A stretch of 46,819 nt of DNA from Deltaproteobacteria bacterium. GTDB taxonomy: Bacteria; Myxococcota_A; Polyangia; Haliangiales; SHYZ01. Position numbers and translations under genes: made by a program. The stretch spans positions 1 to 46,819 of the forward strand of contig JACQUZ010000161.1 of the NCBI GenBank assembly GCA_016210055.1. Reading direction: 5' to 3'. This document shows positions 44,901 to 46,819 of the stretch, piece after piece. The stretch's first letter is position 1; every line of letters begins with the position of its first letter. The notes under the pieces were generated by a model. That model searched no databases. It worked only from the letters and a program-made list of their open reading frames with translations, and had not been told where the DNA came from.

Positions 44901-46601
44901 GAATTCATTACTCACAAGGGAATCGTTTGGCTAGACCAGGTCGAGCTGGTGCCGGTTGAGCTTAGCGCGGACGCGATAGGGCCGAATAAGTGGGTATCCG
45001 ACGACACCGACGGCGTTGGCGACTCTCTGTCCATGCGACTCGACGTGGCGCAATACCCCGAGAGCGAGTCACCCGCACTTAGCTCGGGGCCCATCCAGGC
45101 GCCTCCTCCGGGCCGATACAGGCTGTCCTACTGGTACCAGACCGACGTGGCTACGGTCGCACCGTTCGTTAGCGCGATTGCCACCAAAGACGGTGCGATC
45201 ACCTCCCAAGTGCAGCTCAATGCCCAGGCCGGCAATCACTTGGGATGGGAGAACGTGACGTCGAGTGGCGCGAGCGACGAGCTCGTCGTGGACTCGACGA
45301 CTCAATACATCGAGATCTATGCGCGCATGATGGGCAGGGGCTACTTCTGGCTCGATAAGATCGAGCTTCGCCCCGTGACCGGTGACAGCGCAGGCATAAA
45401 GAACTGCATTTCGGTCGAGAAGCTTGACTCGAATGTGCGACCACTTGGCACTGGGTCGGCCGAACAAGCGCCAGGCTACCTGGTCAGGTTTGCTCCTGGT
45501 TGGCGGTACGCCGATGATCCCGGCTTCAACAAGTCCTCGTTCACTCGTAACTACGAGAACCGGGGCATCAGCTCGGCGCTAGTGCAGAAGGTGAACCTGA
45601 ACGGTGGCACGACCTACCGTCTCTCGTTCTACGGAAAATTCGGGGTGCGCCTGACGCCTGCAATGGCGGTCGAGATCCGCAACGCCGATGGCACGCGGGC
45701 GACCGTAACGAAGTCGAGCATTGGAGCTAAGACGACTCCGAATGGTTGGACGAGGTGGCACTTCCTCTTCCGCGTCCCGACGAATGGGGACTACCAGCTC
45801 GCGATCGTTCCTCCGAGCGCGCAACTGTATCCAGACGACGAGCTAATGGTCTCGCCCGACGTTTATCTCGCCGCCTTCATGCTCGAGAACATCGACCGCG
45901 ATGTTCCCAGCAACGTGAGCATTTCCGGTATCGATGCCAATCCCTACCGCCCCGGCCGGTACATGGCTACGACAAAGGCCGGCACTGGCTTCGACCAGGC
46001 CTGCGCAGACATCACCGGAGAGGTGTTCCGCACCCGCTGGACCCGCGGCTGCACGCGGCTCGGGGGAGAAGGGTTTGACGACAATGTCAAAGGCCAGGAA
46101 TTCTGCTACTGGGAGCTCCCCTTCGACGTTACCCTCACAGGAATCGAGACTGGTGGTCTCCTCCGCCAAAGCGGCTTCGCCTACGGCAACTACAACTACC
46201 GCCTCGACGCTGTCGCGGTGAACCTGGTGGGCACTGGAATTCGCGACTGCTCGAGCTCCGAGCTGCCTGCCACTTGCTACAGCTCGGGCAACATCCCCTA
46301 CTCGATCACTCACCTCGGTCCGTACCAGGTGCGCAACCACTCGGGCGACATCTTTGAGGCCCCGCTCTTCACGGGCCGCATCGAGCACGCCCGCGCGCTG
46401 GCCGCCGAGAGGTACATCACCAACCCGATCTCACCGACGGACAAGGGCTACCTCGAGCCCTACGAGCACCGCGAGCTTCGTGGTCGGCCGCTCACGGGAT
46501 CCTACAAGCTGCGCCTCTGGGAGGTCGACGGGTTCAACTTCAACGCCCTCAAGGACGTGCAGGTGATCCTCGATTACCGGTACTGGACGCGGTTCCAATA
46601 G
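39000..46601 (+). CDS. 2533-aa lipoprotein with carbohydrate-binding-like modules and Tc-toxin A-like C-terminus
   Basis: Begins with a lipoprotein-type signal (MKKRSLLWCLVSLLPLAC, Cys18; the lipobox PLAC is slightly atypical) and a Gly/Glu-rich tether. A Cys-rich EGF-like patch lies near residues 870-897 (KECGTNGKCVNGVC). A long helical and coiled-coil region runs about 1435-1660. At least two jelly-roll-like modules (about 1800-2130) share LSYWYKSDQ / LSYWYQTDV and WLDxxELxPV, as in carbohydrate-binding family 4/9 domains. The last ~200 aa (FCYWELPFDV... YLEPYEHRELRG... NFNALKDVQVILDYRYW) resemble the C-terminal domain of Tc-toxin A subunits, in pattern rather than identity. The start at ATG 39000 follows GGGAG. 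It may be a surface-anchored toxin or adhesin used against prey; function is inferred. Confidence 0.8.
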   Translation: MKKRSLLWCLVSLLPLACGGGEGEKGNSPDDKVNYSDDAEIEERRKRLGIQAGVQKSGESTSKTVDMPAAILAREVILPECLATLQKTVKGSAYYSDVNTGTVRAECDRPDDIVEWGRNPAGGPVFRYRTENADMCHVAVCSANVATCVAERLMEIASSVAPTAIKAAVDDNVTAGSAGYFYKTTHFIRPDEVLSYPRTASEAEVKVPPQDTESVVALREEAFHYAAYAVTLAGENLRRTIGKTTDKGACAAFFSDNRPYAELSNGGSKKTVSYEENLASNLVEASLLAEEAAKKATEAHTAVADSDFARIGSLDKAARVSWMDSDISRTRAAHLLVGGGLASGAADSALGTGPTRPLSLKGKMAEDIIRLAAPSPKVLPPETVSFDDFFKGSATTNDVSVRNRLAERLGDDTLRTVEPDTFLKSRGLTRENFAEARRFISQEIKAFSRSEEATLGAIPIAGTVDANGNVVGQTTKAPIYTATATKPTPPPAVHMATEARFAMINAPDVLPPLPSDGTTSMMLLTDGKVASYGLTFDALLNDGKPSASSSVIPSPTYAVRGLAQLEDYTRSVAYEVTGAGRRSSPILAGIRRQYRIAEEQPGRIEACYRYYSPDGSTNYRDEVRLRLYYSISNPSPGVDSWPSFPAVLKGLEGLRCAIEDRNDKQGNRCNLASYKQGGAQNAPAILDDSAGFRSYYEMTFAPDLSKGMETFFVVTNTMTKEGATEKLIPGFRPKGGFKIVPKHDSPSMAYRYCFLIPIDSSAEKDVAEILEPSKEAPGRAAYSCAGIDESTKLPLEGELSQDGDAYESSWRSYLVRAKEAAERADQLGEQLIEAGLAMDHRIEGAAETLSGLCGEQASTADFFDTEPYTQEGACTTATEDKECGTNGKCVNGVCVADALSAMESRAKAGDPAAVNLVECLSDKNVEKYVSLGTEPVCIWVDGNGKICSRDTGFLGECPFPAELGPTGEYKCDYDASRVPAGLTAQKTFPLKLWKDVRTSSSEERKPMCKVLRRLREEAFPRRPGMPNPRLELVKALNNGFFAPANVAPLAARLGWEARFDDYSAITLDGVPIFSTGNPFVQAPASSGWPCVPYSGVDYATECKANGQDAELQESLFCSYTTYCGPTNDGGALIDGQVSDDRYRRATMNDRMARAVLAAKILTGVDPGDSFVAPRSHVFAYSWPKGNVADILLHDGRAVARGPIDIATGDESNDPAAGEAICTVDEGRRIAWTTLSSDRKERTPLSSYCYSPPRGFNPIVRFSPSPLSYNLDGFRVAKLWLSLDGANFNVGSASTPQASAFLAWLLAFRPSPEAADGALLAFTKHWADTNFGEKGIARGGLKNRDAIDAMELLCEAANIDPIRQGECSQPTVGELSDLGKMAGYMRCVAGNISARTEKAILVDLPNVAIDAIQESFRFKGEIGAAAGDLAASLITLKENQRRIETELFEFASDAEALKIALKRSSIAEELANIRKMSAISQNAAQCATSFISAPASVATAKGAGGVVAVTSLMSSLVVCANAMAQISFAVEEADLQIKDNALVGELATRDFKNRFREHGEVLKQVADQIDAQLLQVRSALARLDTVRERGRRELSKILLFSTDAANNHFSVNTVMRRRYNTLLVRYEAARADAVRLAAIARRAVEQRLGVRLNDLQSNMALVEAPSRWADALCTLSGIDYTRIRKEGNSGVGDYADEYIADYVRKLERVVQSYEHDFPFTDAQDTAVISLKDDVVRGQSGCQISVPNELAYSSRLDIMTDPGFKPSETSATDGESPVTQPLTIWEPVNCRPLVPLGDNTVPNSGFSELDGTGKPSRWYLNAAVPISLRTGGSLVPNGSFEQSDGGSGALGWSVASDIDGTWTRDTTVVKDGTSSVRFQVGPTADDGTWTILARRWVPVPAPGKYQLSYWYKSDQAAGSSAPNLDVWTWNNGVQTRPIRLSAPLGTNPWTRVVAPEPLVIEATTTRIDLEFITHKGIVWLDQVELVPVELSADAIGPNKWVSDDTDGVGDSLSMRLDVAQYPESESPALSSGPIQAPPPGRYRLSYWYQTDVATVAPFVSAIATKDGAITSQVQLNAQAGNHLGWENVTSSGASDELVVDSTTQYIEIYARMMGRGYFWLDKIELRPVTGDSAGIKNCISVEKLDSNVRPLGTGSAEQAPGYLVRFAPGWRYADDPGFNKSSFTRNYENRGISSALVQKVNLNGGTTYRLSFYGKFGVRLTPAMAVEIRNADGTRATVTKSSIGAKTTPNGWTRWHFLFRVPTNGDYQLAIVPPSAQLYPDDELMVSPDVYLAAFMLENIDRDVPSNVSISGIDANPYRPGRYMATTKAGTGFDQACADITGEVFRTRWTRGCTRLGGEGFDDNVKGQEFCYWELPFDVTLTGIETGGLLRQSGFAYGNYNYRLDAVAVNLVGTGIRDCSSSELPATCYSSGNIPYSITHLGPYQVRNHSGDIFEAPLFTGRIEHARALAAERYITNPISPTDKGYLEPYEHRELRGRPLTGSYKLRLWEVDGFNFNALKDVQVILDYRYWTRFQ

Positions 46602-46634
46602 TCCCTCAACGCCAACCAGATCGGCGGTGTCGTG

Positions 46635-46819
46635 ATGTACAGAAGTCCCTTCACCCGAGCCCTCTCGGCCTACCTGGCGTTCCTTGTCGCAGGGACCCCC
46701 TGCGTGGGGTGGGCAGCGCGATCCGACTTGGTACGCGCTGCGGCTTCAGAGGAGATCACAGCCGTCACCACCGACGTGGCGGCAGCTGCGACGGACCTCG
46801 ATGTACCGTCCGTAAGCGA
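46635..46819 (+). CDS. exported protein, N-terminus only
   Basis: The frame starts at ATG 46635, 33 bp after the large lipoprotein stop, and runs off the window. The first ~30 residues (MYRSPFTRALSAYLAFLVAG, then TPCVGWAA) form a Sec signal peptide with a probable cleavage near WAA. The visible mature part is Ala/Asp/Thr-rich and has no recognisable domain. By position it could be the partner (TcB/RHS-like) of the Tc-A-like lipoprotein, but nothing in the visible sequence shows this. Confidence 0.7.
   Translation, partial: MYRSPFTRALSAYLAFLVAGTPCVGWAARSDLVRAAASEEITAVTTDVAAAATDLDVPSVS

Overview
The window is GC-rich DNA that looks myxobacterial (Myxococcota). The evidence is very large Ser/Thr kinases fused to WD40 propellers, orphan response regulators and HDOD proteins, dense overlapping (ATGA) operons, and small non-autonomous insertion elements. 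No rRNA, tRNA or CRISPR array was seen. Assignments come from reading motifs by eye, without database searches.

Region 1 (1-3958): the tail of an unknown gene, an Asp/Glu-type racemase, a serine beta-lactamase-fold hydrolase and a membrane-anchored Ser/Thr kinase.

Region 2 (3955-17414) is the most unusual part. A minus-strand operon runs from about 14.8 kb to 3955: MetE-like methyltransferase remnant, AsnRS-like enzyme, SAM methyltransferase, LuxD, LuxC, LuxE, ProRS-like enzyme, second SAM methyltransferase, ThrRS. Diverging from it on the plus strand are a fatty acyl-AMP ligase (FAAL) remnant and an acyl carrier protein. A MccF-like S66 peptidase sits convergently next to the carrier protein. 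LuxC, LuxD and LuxE keep their catalytic residues, so a full fatty-acid reductase (acyl to aldehyde) is encoded, with no luciferase in the window. Three class II aminoacyl-tRNA-synthetase-like proteins in one operon, plus a MccF-like enzyme, suggest a specialised metabolite built from a fatty acid or aldehyde and amino acids, perhaps acting on tRNA synthetases. The two divergent genes at the centre have both lost their 5' ends and meet at a 33-bp palindrome, so the cluster is either decapitated here or misassembled.

Region 3 (17472-34587) is a signalling block: a 1667-aa kinase/pseudokinase with two propellers, a REC-histidine kinase, a REC protein with a degenerate HD-GYP domain, a CheX-CheY-CheX operon, a 1130-aa kinase with two propellers split by a membrane segment, a double-REC protein and three tandem HDOD paralogues. 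Two of the HDOD genes have possible sigma-54 sites.

Region 4 (34607-38753, minus strand) is a surface-glycan set: a methylase of the pseudaminic-acid-associated type, a cytidylyltransferase, an N-acetyl sugar amidotransferase (WbpG/PseA type), and HisH- and HisF-type ammonia-supplying partners. The HisF paralogue lacks the usual N-terminal catalytic Asp, which fits sugar amidation rather than histidine synthesis.

Region 5 (39000-end): a 2533-aa lipoprotein with carbohydrate-binding-like modules and a C-terminus resembling Tc-toxin A subunits, followed by the start of another exported protein.

Two kinds of small mobile element are present. A ~243-bp element has two copies, at 10.7 and 17.5 kb. 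A 175-bp element lies at 36.0 kb. The copy at 10.7 kb and the one at 36.0 kb each landed on the overlap between two operon genes and left both reading frames usable, by supplying a stop codon or a start codon.
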